Positions 11,486-22,342 of a DNA stretch of 64,000 nt are shown in pieces; position 1 is the stretch's first letter, and each line of letters begins with the position of its first letter. The position numbers and the translations under genes are program-made. The DNA is taken from NCBI GenBank assembly GCA_029990175.1, contig JARKIP010000017.1, forward strand, positions 26,895,001 to 26,959,000, written 5' to 3'. The DNA comes from Petunia secreta. Its lineage: Eukaryota > Streptophyta > Magnoliopsida > Solanales > Solanaceae. Under the pieces are notes generated by a model. It was not told the DNA's origin, searched no databases, and saw only the letters and a list, made by a program, of their open reading frames with translations.

Positions 11486-11615
11486 TGTTGGAGTGGGTGT
11501 TGTCCCACACTGGTTGTGGAATGGGGTGGTTGTTTGTATATATGGACTTAGGCAATCCTCCCTCCTAGAGCTAGCTTTTGGGATTGAGTTAGGCCCAAGA
11601 TCCATTTCTTTGACA
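11486..11615 (+). repeat. 5' LTR of a Ty1/copia element (130 bp)
   Basis: Begins TGTTGGAGTGGGTGTTG and ends CATTTCTTTGACA just before a TGGTATCAGAGCC primer site. TG...CA termini, unusually short at 130 bp. No second copy was found after the pol region, so the 3' LTR is lost. Confidence 0.8.
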
Positions 11616-11628
11616 TGGTATCAGAGCC
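11616..11628 (+). promoter_or_regulatory. Primer-binding site (initiator tRNA-Met)
   Basis: TGGTATCAGAGCC directly after the LTR matches the 3' end complement of plant initiator tRNA-Met, the usual primer of Ty1/copia reverse transcription. Confidence 0.9.
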
Positions 11629-12324
11629 GGCTTAACTTTGCCGGAATTAGCTCGCTGACTCGCCGGAATCTCTGTCAAGTTATAGAGTAATTCTCACAGC
11701 CTAACTAGGAAGGGTCACCTCACTTCAATATGTAGAAACACAAAATTTGATGGGCAGATTCCGCATGTGTGAATCTCATGCGCCGGTAACGTTTTTCCGG
11801 CATGCGCGTGTAGGCGCGTGTGGTGCCTTTTCTGATCAGTCTTTTCAGCTCCGACATCAGACTGAAGTTTCCGACTCACTTTGGGTGGAACTCTTATTTT
11901 TGAACACCGATTGAAGATTTGATTTGGATCCCCATTCTCCTTTCTTTGACTCAGATTAGTTCCTTGTTCCTTGAGTTCGAGTTTTAGATTTGTTGCTGCT
12001 CTGGTGGTTTTGTGATCATTGAACCACATATTTTTGGAGAAGAACATCCTCGGACCAGATTTGTTTATCACTTTGTTTGGTCAGGTTTGAGTTCTATTTT
12101 GGGTATTCTATTTTTTCGATTCTGAAAATATATCTGGATACTGTTTGAAGCTTGCTGCCTTGACCATTTTGATATCGAGTTCTCTGTTCCAAAACTTGTT
12201 TGAAGTTTGTGCTTTGGTTCCTTATTACAATCAATTTGTGATTTTCTTGTTTCTGGTATTCTCTCCTCAGAAACACTTCTAGTCTAAATATTGTTGGGTA
12301 CTGTGAGATTTCATTTGGTTTAAG

Positions 12325-12731
12325 ATGGCTTATAATAATAGAGGAACTTTGAATACTTATAACACTGTCTTTGATGAGATTTTATGTCACTATTGTCACG
12401 AGCCGGGCCACATGAAATGGGATTGCAAGAAATTGCAGAACCGTAATTAGAGAATTCACAAGGCTAATCCTACTGCACCTAGTCCAATATCAAAATTTTC
12501 TCAGTATCAAAATTCAGTGAACGATACTAGTTCAGTTACCACCTTTGTTGGGTCACGTAAAACATGTCTGATATCCTCGTCCAGTAAATGGGTAATTGAT
12601 TCTGGTGCTACAGATTATATGACAGGTAATCCTAATATCTTTTCCAGTTTTCGATCACATAAAGCACCATCTCATGTTATTGTTGCTGATGGGTTAACCT
12701 ATAATATTGTAGATCCGGGACAGTTGAATTA
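12325..12731 (+). pseudogene. Copia gag remnant and protease start
   Basis: After about 700 bp of leader with no gene, an ATG at 12325 opens MAYNNRGTLNTYNTVFDEIL and then the CCHC zinc knuckle CHYCHEPGHMKWDC. Most of gag (normally several hundred residues) is missing between leader and knuckle. A TAG at 12448-12450 follows. The same frame continues from 12517 with KWVIDSGATDYMTGNP, the copia aspartic protease active site (DSGA), and stops at 12732. The protease would cut the polyprotein, but the element is defective. Confidence 0.8.
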
Positions 12732-12746
12732 ACATCCTCTATTACC

Positions 12747-13847
12747 TTGTCGTCTGTGTTGACTCTACCTAACCTCGCATTTAATTTAATATCTGTGAGT
12801 AGACTTACTCGAGACCTTAATTGTTTTGTATCTTTTTTTTCTGATTATTGTTTGATTCAAGATCGTGTGACGAAGAAAACTATTGGTAAAGGACATTTAT
12901 CTGATGGTCTCTACATCTTTGATAATTGGGTGCCTCAGTCTGTTGCATGTTCTGGTGTCATATCTCTATTTGAGGCTCATTGTCGGTTAGGACATCCCTC
13001 TCTCCCACTGTTGAAAAAGCTTTGTCCTCAGTTTCATACTATTTCTTCACTTAACTGTGAGTCATGCCAATTTGCAAAACATTATCGTACCTCATTGGGT
13101 CCAAGGGTCGATAAGAGAGCCGGTTCACCTTTTGAGTTAGTTCACTCTGATGTGGGGACCGTGTCCCCTTTTTTCCAAAACTGGACACAAGTATTTTGTC
13201 ACTTTTGTTGATGATTTCTCTCGTATGACTTGGATTTACTTCATGAAGAGTCGTTCTGAGGTGTGTACTCAATTTTGTGCCTTTTATGCTGAAGTCAAAA
13301 CACAATTCAATAATTCTATACGTATATTAAGGAGTGATAACGCTAAAGAGTATATGTCAGCCTCATTTGTCTTAGATGAGACAACACGGGATGATCCATC
13401 AGTCATCTTGTGTTGATACACCCTCTCAAAATGGAGTTGCTGAGAGAAAGAACAGACATCTACTTGAGACAGCTCGAGCACTTTTATTTCAGATGAAGGT
13501 TCCTAAACAGTTTTGGGCTGATGCTATCTCTACACCTTGTTTTCTGATCAACCGGATGCCTTCTGTCGTGCTTAATGGTGGTATACCATATAATGTTCTA
13601 TTTCCAGATAAGTCACTATTTCCTATAGAGCCCAGGGTATTTGGAAGCACATGCTATGTTCGTAATGTTCAACCGTCTCTTACCAAGTTGGATCCTAAGG
13701 CACTGAAGTGTGTATTTCTGGGTTATTCTCGCACTCAAAAAGGTTATCGGTGTTACTCTACTGAACTTGGCAAATATATGGTGTCGACTGATGTGAAATT
13801 TTTTGAGACTACACTATTTTTCTATGCACCTCCCATTTCTACAAGTC
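12747..13847 (+). pseudogene. Copia integrase, frameshifted
   Basis: The first part (12747-13211) has the pre-integrase motif EAHCRLGHPSLPLLKKL and ends in a frameshift near 13185. The correct frame continues as GHKYFVTFVDDFSRMTW, RSDNAKEYM and, after another shift near 13400, TPSQNGVAERKNRHLLE. These carry the D, D and E catalytic residues of a DDE integrase. The C-terminal part runs to the poly-G tract at 13848. Integrase would insert the cDNA in the host chromosome. At least two frameshifts make this copy inactive. Confidence 0.85.
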
Positions 13848-13863
13848 GGGGGGGGGGGGGGGG
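13848..13863 (+). repeat. 16-G homopolymer inside copia pol
   Basis: A run of 16 G lies in the integrase-RT linker. The pol frame changes here, so slippage at this run is the probable lesion, or an assembly error. Confidence 0.8.
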
Positions 13864-15830
13864 AAGATGATTGGTTAGTCTATCAGGTCACTAGAGCTTT
13901 GACAGATCAATTTGATGATGTTGTTCCTGCACCTCCCACTCTCTCTACTGAGCACCATGTTGATGTACCTTCAGCACCTGCTGATGTGGTTCCTACATCT
14001 CCCACTATCTCTATTGAGCACCAATCTGTTGGTGTTTCTTCTACACCGGCTCCATCTCTGCCAACTAGACCGCCAATCACTCAAGTATACTCGAGGAGGC
14101 AAGAGACTGATGATAAATGTCTTACACCAGTTCCGTCATTATCAGATCCTCTTCCACCTACTCCCTCAGAAGATCTTGACTTTCCTATTGCTCTTCGTAA
14201 AGGTACACGTACTTGTAAATCCACATATGGGATTGCTAATTTTGTGTCCTATGGCCACTTATCCCCTGCGTCTAGATGTTTGATTGCTTCTTTAGACTCC
14301 ATCTCTGTACCTAAAATAGTGAAAGAGGCTTTGAGCCATCCTGGTTGGCGTGATGCAATGCTTGAGGAGCTACATGCCTTGGAGGAAAATCATACTTGGG
14401 ATTTGGTAAAGTTGCCCAGGGGAAAGAAAGCAGTGGGATGCAAATGGGTGTTTACAGTAAAAGTTAATCCTGATGGTTCTGTTGCTAGGCTTAAGGCTAG
14501 ACTTGTGGCTAAAGGTTATGCTCAGACATATGGTGTGGATTATTCAGACACCTTCTCTCTGGTGGCGAAACTTACTTCTGTTCGCTTATTTAAATCCTCA
14601 GCAGCTTCTCAGCATTGGCCTTTACATCAGTTGGATATCAAGAATGTATTTCTTCATGGTGATCTCAGAGAAGAAGTCTATATGGAGCAACCACCTGGTT
14701 TTGTTGCTCAGGGGAAGTATGGGAAAGTTTGTCATTTGAAGAAGGCACTCTATGGCCTGAAGCAAAGTCCTCGAGCGTTGTTTGGCAACTTTAGTGCAGT
14801 TGTTCGGGAATTTGGGTTAAAAAAGAGCACATGTGATCACTCGATCTTCTACACGCGATCAGCAGCTGGCATTATACTCCTTAATGTTTACGTCGATGAC
14901 ATTATCATTACAGAAAGTGATTATGGAGGGATTTCTTCACATAAGTCATTCATGCAGACTAGGTTCCACATGAAAGACTTGGGCCAGCTAAAATATTTTT
15001 TGGGAATAGAAGTCTCTAGATGCAAGAAAGAAATTTTTCTGTCTCAAAGAAAATATGTTCTTGATTTACTTGCAGAGACGGGAAAGTTGGCAGCTCAGCC
15101 TCGCAGTACGCCAATGGTTCCTAATGTACATCTCATGAACGATGATGGTGATCCCTTTTATGATCCAGAGAGATATAGGAGATTAGTTGGAAAATTAAAC
15201 TATCTCACCGTAGCTCGTCCAGACATTGCTTTTGCAGTAAGTGTAGTTAGCCAGTTCATGTCTGCACCAACAATTAAGCATTGGGAAGCTCTAGAGAAAA
15301 TCTTGTGTTACTTAAAAGGAGCACCTGGACTTGGCATATTGTATAACAATAATGGACATTTTCGTATAGAGTGTTTTGCAGATGCAGATTGGGCTGGATC
15401 CAAAATTGATCGAAGGTCTACCATAGGATACTGTGTATTCTTTGGTGGAAACTTGGTATCGTGAAGAAGCAAGAAACAACATGTTGTATCTCGCTCGAGT
15501 GCAGAATCAGAGTACAGAGCTATGGCACAGTCTACATGTGAGATTATGTGGATACATCATCTTTTAGCAGAGATTGGATTGAGGCATCATATTCCAGCAA
15601 AACTTTGGTGTGATAATCAAGCTGCCCTTCATATTGCCTCAAATCCAATGTATCATGAAAGAACCAAACATATTAAGGTCGATTGTCATTTTATTCGCGA
15701 AAAGATTGAGGAAAACTTGATCTCTACTGGCTATGTGAGGACGGGAGAGCAACTAGCCGATTTACTCACGAAGGCATTGAATGGACCTCGAGTTGGTTAC
15801 CTTTGTAACAAGCTGGGCATGATCAAAATG
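13864..15830 (+). pseudogene. Copia reverse transcriptase and RNase H
   Basis: The open frame to 15464 starts with a Ser/Pro/Thr-rich linker. RT then begins at WRDAMLEELHALEENHTWDL and continues with KWVFTVKVNPDGS, DIKNVFLHGDLREEVYMEQP and the polymerase active site NVYVDDIIIT. The ARPDIAFAVSVVSQFM segment leads to RNase H (ADADWAGSKIDRRSTIGY). A TGA at 15462-15464 interrupts RNase H before the SRSSAESEYRAM motif, which resumes after it. The last copia-like residues, NKLGMIK, are at about 15810-15830. The usual 3' end and LTR do not follow. Lineage within copia not assigned. Confidence 0.9.
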
Positions 15831-16347
15831 GTTGCACTAGCATATGAATGGAAAAGTATAACCACCAACATTACCGAATTAATTGTGCAAGTGTTTAGTG
15901 GTGAATTCAATCATGGGTTTGCGGGTATAATTTGCCAAAACATAGTTGCAATATGGTTCAAAACTTTCTTGATGTCGAAGTTTCAAATCTTATTATATGT
16001 GACATTTTTTTGAATCACCATATATGAATTTCTGGCACCACCGCTGATTATAGAGCCAGGTAGTAAGCATCATCATTCCATCCGTGTACAAATTTACGAA
16101 CTACTAAATCTCCATCTTGCATCTCTTTTGAAATATTCTGCAACATCTGTGAAACCACAATTAATGAATAATAGCCCCTTCAAATGAGACACCATCAACA
16201 GAGCCAAGTTGTAAAATTCTTAATTGATATCTGGTAGCAACAACACAATCACTTAATTCCATGACCTTGGACTAAGTAATCACAAATGATTAGAGCCTTT
16301 GTTCCCCAAAAGCATAGCAATAATACCAAATTCAAAGGAATAATTCA

Positions 16348-16409
16348 CATGCATACCGTACAACAACATGCTCGTACTCTCGCCCTTGTATTCCTACTTT
16401 CCTATATAA
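16348..16409 (+). promoter_or_regulatory. Promoter of DUF241 unit 1
   Basis: CATGCATA (RY-like) at 16348-16355 and TATATAA at 16403-16409, 82 bp before the ATG. Both elements and their 53-55-bp spacing recur in units 2 and 3. Confidence 0.65.
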
Positions 16410-16490
16410 GTGGCCTTTCTTGGACATATTGTTCATCACCAATCCATCTTTTCCTCGCAAGAAAGAAACCAAAAAAAAAAAAAATCACTA

Positions 16491-17279
16491 ATGGCTGCTT
16501 CAAAATCTAACCACATTCGATCTTTCAGTTTGCCATCTAGATCACATCCAAGAACTCTAAGAGTGGAAGAGGAGCTCAACAAGCTCAAAGCTTTGGAAAT
16601 AACAGTTACACCAACAGTTGAGACAATCTGCAATGGTCTAATCAGTTTAGAGGAATTATACAAGTGCATAGATGATCTTCAAGCCCTTTCTCATCACCAT
16701 AAGCACGAGAAATTGATCGAGGATTTATTGGAAAAATCGGTGAGACTCCTAGATGTTTGTGGCGCAACAAAGGAACTTGCCTCCCAATGTAAGAAAAATG
16801 TTAGAGATCTACAATCTTTGATCAGAAGAAGAAAAGGAGATTTGAGTATAGAATCCAGCATTGACACATTCACCTCTTTCAACAAAAAGATGAAGAAGGA
16901 TGTCAAAAGTTTAGCCTTGGCTTTGAAACAAATAAATCAGGACACTGAGGTCTCAATCCTTCTAGTTGAAAATCAAGAAACTACAGCTGCGATCAGAACA
17001 CTAAGGGAAGCCAATACAGTGTGCAGTTTGGTTTTCCAAATGCTCTTGCAGTTCTTGTCCTTGCCATGTTTGAAATCTAAGAAATCTAAATGGTCATTAA
17101 TTTCAAGATTGGTACACAAAGGAAAAACAACATGTGAAGGCCAAGAAGAAATCATGAACTTGGAAACTAGTCTTGGAACAATTGACTCTCACATTGAGAG
17201 CATCGAAAATGGATTGGAAAGAATTTTTAGGTGCATGATTAGATCAAGGAGTTCTCTCCTAAATATGTTGTCTTGCTAA
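16491..17279 (+). CDS. DUF241 (BPS1-like) family protein, unit 1
   Basis: Intronless gene of 262 residues in the plant DUF241 family (PF03087-type), whose biochemical role is unknown. The start at 16491 is chosen because MAASKSNHIRS aligns with the starts of both paralogues; an in-frame upstream ATG at 16410 lies in the 5' leader. Visible family marks are a basic N terminus with LPSRSHP, the central LLDVCGATKEL, the helical RRRKGDLSIES region and the C-terminal IRSRSSLLNMLSC. No signal peptide is seen; mostly helical, with coiled-coil-like heptads. Compared with unit 3 it lacks seven residues (LLNLPQT) near residue 62, a motif usually conserved in the family, and has one extra His. The frame is otherwise intact, so the gene is probably expressed. 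Confidence 0.9.
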   Translation: MAASKSNHIRSFSLPSRSHPRTLRVEEELNKLKALEITVTPTVETICNGLISLEELYKCIDDLQALSHHHKHEKLIEDLLEKSVRLLDVCGATKELASQCKKNVRDLQSLIRRRKGDLSIESSIDTFTSFNKKMKKDVKSLALALKQINQDTEVSILLVENQETTAAIRTLREANTVCSLVFQMLLQFLSLPCLKSKKSKWSLISRLVHKGKTTCEGQEEIMNLETSLGTIDSHIESIENGLERIFRCMIRSRSSLLNMLSC

Positions 17280-18567
17280 TCTAGCAATAGATTACATAGG
17301 CTATCACAAATTCTGTACATAAACAATTTTGTAGCTATTATAGAAATATACATTATAAAGACCAAAGATTATTGTCAAATATTCATCTCTTTCCTTTTCC
17401 GCTTGCAAGTGAATGCCTTTTTCCTCCCTACTTAACAAAGAGAAATGGCAAAAGCATTGGGTATATAAATCTCCAGTTCAATTGCTTTTCCAAAGGGAAG
17501 TATGCAAACTGCGTTTAAATACTTATTATTCAAGATGTATATCTTATGTTTATTTTAGAAAAGATAGTTTTTAATCGTTGGTATGTTAAGCCTAAAGTTA
17601 ATGCTTCTGTTGTCTGATCTAATGTTCAATGGTGTGTCACAACTGACTATCCAGAGTTACTGATTTGAGGATTTTTGGATAGGTCAAGTTGATGCCAAAT
17701 TAGAGCTTAATTTCAAATCAATTATCAGGAACTATCCCATGAATTCCATGTCTCTAGCTATAGATTTCTCATACACAAGTCTATAGAATTTACTGTCATA
17801 ATTCAGAATATGTTTTATCTACAATATCCATTTAAATCCCTGAAACTAATACTCAAATTTATATGATTCTTGCCCCTTTTGTATATCAACTATTTTGGTC
17901 TTTTACCTTGCTTTATTGTAGTTCATCATCTACATCAATATCCAAATTCTAATAACTACTCTTTGAACTTCTAATGAAATCTATATGCAATGTTTCTAAT
18001 CTTTCATCCTCTTTTCATAGAAAGAAACAGATGGCTTGCCATGGCTAAATAATGGTAAACAAACAAAGCCAATCATCCATATGCATACAAGTTTTATTAT
18101 TTAACAGGTTCATTCGTGTACAGATTTCAATATTGAATATAAACATGTTTATCCCATATCCATCAAAAATATTTCCAAGGCTCTCTCCACTTCTCTTTGT
18201 TCTCATTCCTCGAAACAGGACAGCATCACAGTTGATCTAGTCGTAATGGACAGAAATAATAATGTGTAACAAACATGGCCAGCAACCCATCCGTGTACAA
18301 ATTTAATATCTACTAAATCTCCATTTGTATCTCTTGAAATCTTCTGATTCATTTGTTTACAGCCAATTCTTCTTGTTATTAGTGAATAATAGACCCTCTA
18401 AATGAGACAACACAGATAGGCCAAGTTGTAAGATTCTTAATTGATATCTGTTTGTAACAACACAATCACTAATTAGTTCCATGACTCTAGAGTAAACTAA
18501 TTACAAATGATTAAATCCTTTGTTCCCCTATTGCATAGCAATTTTACCAATTTCAAAGGAATATTCA
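17280..18567 (+). other. 3' flank of unit 1 and 5' flank of unit 2
   Basis: No gene. The first part matches the 3' flank of unit 2 and the later part (from about 18000) matches 20390-20840, showing the duplication. The open frame at 18052-18240 is chance. Confidence 0.6.
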
Positions 18568-18627
18568 CATGCATACAACAACAACAAACTCGTATTCTCT
18601 CCCTTCTATTCCTACTTCCCTATATAT
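18568..18627 (+). promoter_or_regulatory. Promoter of DUF241 unit 2
   Basis: CATGCATA at 18568-18575 and a TATATAT box at 18621-18627, 78 bp before the ATG, in the same arrangement as units 1 and 3. Confidence 0.6.
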
Positions 18628-18698
18628 TTGGCCTTTCTTGGGACATATTTTATCACTAATTCAAGCTTTTCCTCCAAAGAAAGAAAAATTCAATCACA

Positions 18699-19479
18699 AT
18701 GGCTTCTTCAAAATCTAACCACATCCGATCGATCAGTTTTCCATCCAGATCACATCCAAGCACTCTAAGAGTGGAAGAGGAGCTCAACAAGCTTAAAACA
18801 TTGGAAATAGCAGCCGTGCCAACAGTTAAGACAATCTGCGATGGTCTAATCGGTTTGGAGGAATTATACAAGTGCATAGATGATCTTCTCAATTTGCCTG
18901 GAACTCTTCAAGCACTCTCTCACCATAAAAATGAGAAATTGTTCGAAGATTTGTTAGACAAATCGGTGAGAATTCTAGATGTTTGTGGCACCACAAAAGA
19001 ACAAATGTAAGGAAAATGTGAGAGACTTACAATCATTGCTCAGAAGGAGAAAAGGAGATTTGATTATAGAATCCACCATTGACACATTCACCTCTTTCAA
19101 CAAGAAGATGAAGAAGGATGTCAAAAGATTAACCTCGGCTTTAAAACAAATAAATGAGGACACTGATGAAAATCAAGAAACTAAAGCCATGATCAGAACA
19201 CTAAGGGAAGCCAATGCAGTGTGCAGTATGATTTTCCAAATGCTCTTGCAGTTCTTGTCTTTGCCACTTTTGAAGTCTAAGCAATCTAAATGGTCATCGA
19301 TTTCAAGATTGGTACACAAAGGAAAAACAACATGTGAAGGCCAAGAAGAAATCATGAACTTTGAGACAAGGCTAGAAACTTTTGATTCTCACCTTGAGAG
19401 CATTGAAAATGGATTGGAAGGAACTTTCAGGCGCCTGATTAGATCGAGGAGTTCTCTGCTAAATCTTTTGTCTTGCTAA
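18699..19479 (+). pseudogene. DUF241 unit 2, frameshifted copy
   Basis: Starts MASSKSNHIRSISFPSRSHP and keeps the LLNLPGT segment that unit 1 lacks. At about 18997-19008 a net loss of 8 bp relative to unit 3 (after ...TTKE) shifts the frame and gives a stop after 103 codons. The rest (19011-19479) continues in another frame with KENVRDLQSLLRRRKGD and ends IRSRSSLLNLLSC, still very close to the paralogues. A further in-frame deletion removes about six residues near INEDTDENQET. Promoter elements remain, so a truncated 103-residue product is possible. The lesion could be checked for sequencing error. Confidence 0.85.
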
Positions 19480-20097
19480 TCTGGAAATAGATTGCATTGG
19501 TCACCACATATTTTGTACATAGACAATTTTGTAGCTATGATAGAAATATACAATATAAAGATCAAAGATTATTCTCAAAGTTTTATCTCTCTTTCCTTCT
19601 CGCGTACAAGTGATACCTCCCCCTCCCTACTTAACATAGAGAGATGGCGAACCACATCTGGAACACTTACTCAAATATGTATCTTGTATGTTAGCAAATA
19701 TGGTATAAATTAACGGTTCTGTTCGAATAAGATGTTCAATATGGATTGTGTAACAATTGACTATCCAAAGTTATTGAATTACTATGATTTTTTTGTACAA
19801 GACAATTTGATGCCAAATTAGTCCTTAATCTAAAATCAATTATCAGGAACTATCCCATAAAATTCAATGTCTCTTCTTATAGATTTTTCAAATTTTTTTT
19901 CAGAATATAAATGAAGTAGTAATAGTTAATGTCCCACTGACACCAAAACACACATAAGGCACTGATATAGTTCTCTATGATGACTTTTCTATCATGTTGC
20001 TTGCAGACAACGTGCTCATACACTTCTATAAGAATTAATATGGTTCTTGCTCCTATTGTCACAGTTCATCTTCTACATCAATATCAAATTCTTACTA

Positions 20098-20336
20098 CTC
20101 CCTCCGTTCCATTTTATGTGTCATAGTTTGACTCGGCACGGAGTTTAAGAAATAAAATAAGACTTTTGAAACTTGTGGTCTAAAATGAGACATAGGTATT
20201 TGTGTGGTTGTAAATCATTTTATTAATGGCAAAACTGTAATTTTGAAGTTAGATTGTTACCAAATTTAGAATGCTGCCATTTTTTTTGGAACAGACTAAA
20301 AAGGAAATGCTGCCACATAAATTGAAACGGAGGTAG
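20098..20336. mobile_element. Stowaway MITE
   Basis: 239 bp with terminal inverted repeats CTCCCTCCGTTCC at the left and the near-complement AAACGGAGGTAG at the right, flanked by TA on each side (20096-20097 and 20337-20338), as expected for Tc1/mariner-derived Stowaway elements. No coding capacity. The paralogous site in unit 1 (about 17950-17965) is empty. Confidence 0.92.
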
Positions 20337-20389
20337 TATTACTCTTACAACTTCTTAAGAACTCTATATGCATCTTTCTTCCTATAACC

Positions 20390-21170
20390 ATATAAAAGAA
20401 ATAGATGGCTTGTCAAGGCTAAATAATGGTAAATAATCAAGGCCAACCAGCCATGTGTATGCGAATTTTAATATTCAACAGATTCATTGGTTCATTCATG
20501 TACAAATATTAAAATTCGATAAGAACATTTGTATCCCACATACATTAGAAATATTCCCCAGGCTCTTTTTACATCTCTTTTGTTCTCATTGACAATTGAC
20601 CTTAGTTGTAATGGACAGGAATAATAATTTGTCAACAAACATGGCCAACAACCCATCCGTGTACATTTAATATACACAAAATCTCCATTTTGTATCTGCC
20701 TTGGAATCTTCTGTTTTATTTGTTTACACCCAATTCTTCTTGTTATTACTGTTCAATAGACCCTCTAATTAATGGGACAACATGGATAGAGCCAAGTTGT
20801 AAGAATCTTACTTGATATCTGGTTGTAACAAATGATTAGAACCTATGTTCCCCAATGGCATAGCAATTTTACCAAATTCAAAGGGACAATTCACATGCAT
20901 ACATTACTACAGCGTGCTCATATTCTATCCTTTCGTACCTAAAACATAAATTTCAAGCATATATATATCACCAGTTATACTTCAAATTTATTTAAGAATG
21001 TAAACACGAACCTTAGTTGCTTTTCCAGGAAAAGTGGAGAGATGAATCAGATTAAAATAACAGATAAGCTTTCTGCTATTAATTCTTGCCTTTAAACATA
21101 TTATCTTTGGTTTCTCATATGAGTCAGCTCTGCTGTTGAAGCTTCATTAGTTTCATACATGATATATTTT
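20390..21170 (+). pseudogene. Ghost DUF241 unit: flanks kept, gene deleted
   Basis: The left half matches the 5' flank of unit 2, including CATGCATA at 20894-20901. Just after a pyrimidine-rich phrase ending CGTACCT (about 20941), where a TATA box and coding region should follow, it switches to sequence matching the 3' flank of unit 3: CTTAGTTGCTTTTCCAGGAA at about 21012 matches 23363, and CTCTGCTGTTGAAGCTTCAT follows. About 1 kb with the whole coding region is absent. Confidence 0.8.
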
Positions 21171-22206
21171 TCATATTTTCCCCCTTTTAGAAGGCTTAAA
21201 TCATCCTTGATCAATTAAAATACTTCTTGGTTGAAACAAGTTTAAATCGCAGAGTTTGCAATACCTGAATGGGCAGCTATATCAGATGTTTGATGAAATC
21301 AAGAAGCTATCTACTAAATGTTCTCTACAAAATGTCATTAACTAATTAATATAATTAACCACCCTGAATTCTACATAAACATAGGTTTTACTGGTAACAG
21401 GATATCCTCATGAATCTAAAGTGCACGTAACACACTTATGAGTTATGTATCAAGAGATGTTTAAAAGTTTATATTGACTCTATACTTTTGGATAGCATAT
21501 TTTTCTTTATTTTCTTTATTAATGAATTCTTAAACTATCTTCAACCTCCATATTCTTATTATTGTTTGAATGCTCCATCTTGCACTTTCCTGACTAAGAT
21601 TAAGGACCTGTGCCTATATAAAGAAAAAGGTGTTGAATTTAAGAAATAATCATATCAAACACATATTTAACTTCCGTCATGGCCATGCCACTACCATTGA
21701 ATCAACAATGTGACATTAAACGAGCCACACGTCGAATTGACGAAATCTCTTAAAATCTTTTGTTTTATTTTTGTATGATTACTTCTGCTAGTTATTAATT
21801 AGCAGCGGCTCCTTCAAACGAGACAGCATCAATGGAGCCCGTAGTAAGGCATAGTACAATTGATCTAGTTGTAATGGTCCAAAGCTAGGTGACAGGAATA
21901 ATTATGTGTCAACATGACCAGCAACCCATCCGTGTATAACATTATTATCGTACATCATTATTATCTACTATGTATCTCTCTTAATGTCCTCTTTTTTATT
22001 TGTTTACAGCCAATTCTTCATGTTATTAGCGAATAATAGACCTCTAAATGAGACAGCATGAACAGAGCCAAGTTGTAAGAATCTTAGTTGATAGTAACAA
22101 CACTATCACTTAGTTCCATGACTCTGGACTAAACTAATCACAAATGATTAGAGCCTTTTTTCCCCCAATGCATAGCAATTTTAACAAATTCAAAGAGATA
22201 TATTCA
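21171..22206 (+). other. Spacer and 5' flank of DUF241 unit 3
   Basis: No gene. The part from about 21830 aligns with the 5' flanks of the other units; before that nothing is recognised. Confidence 0.55.
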
Positions 22207-22267
22207 CATGCATACATTACAATCACATGCTCTTATTCTCTCCTTCAATTCCTACTTCTCTATATAA
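22207..22267 (+). promoter_or_regulatory. Promoter of DUF241 unit 3
   Basis: CATGCATA at 22207-22214 and TATATAA at 22261-22267, 76 bp before the ATG. Same layout as units 1 and 2. Confidence 0.65.
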
Positions 22268-22342
22268 GTTTCCTTTCTTGGGACACTATTGTTCATCAGC
22301 AATTCATTGTTTTTTCTCTAAGAACGAAAAATTTCAATATCC

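Noticed and set aside
11715..12071. 118-codon minus ORF in the copia leader
   Set aside because: No recognisable motif, antisense to the untranslated leader of the element; likely chance.
18979..19010. Intron in DUF241 unit 2 to repair the frame
   Set aside because: The family is intronless, and the difference from unit 3 is a small deletion without GT-AG borders.
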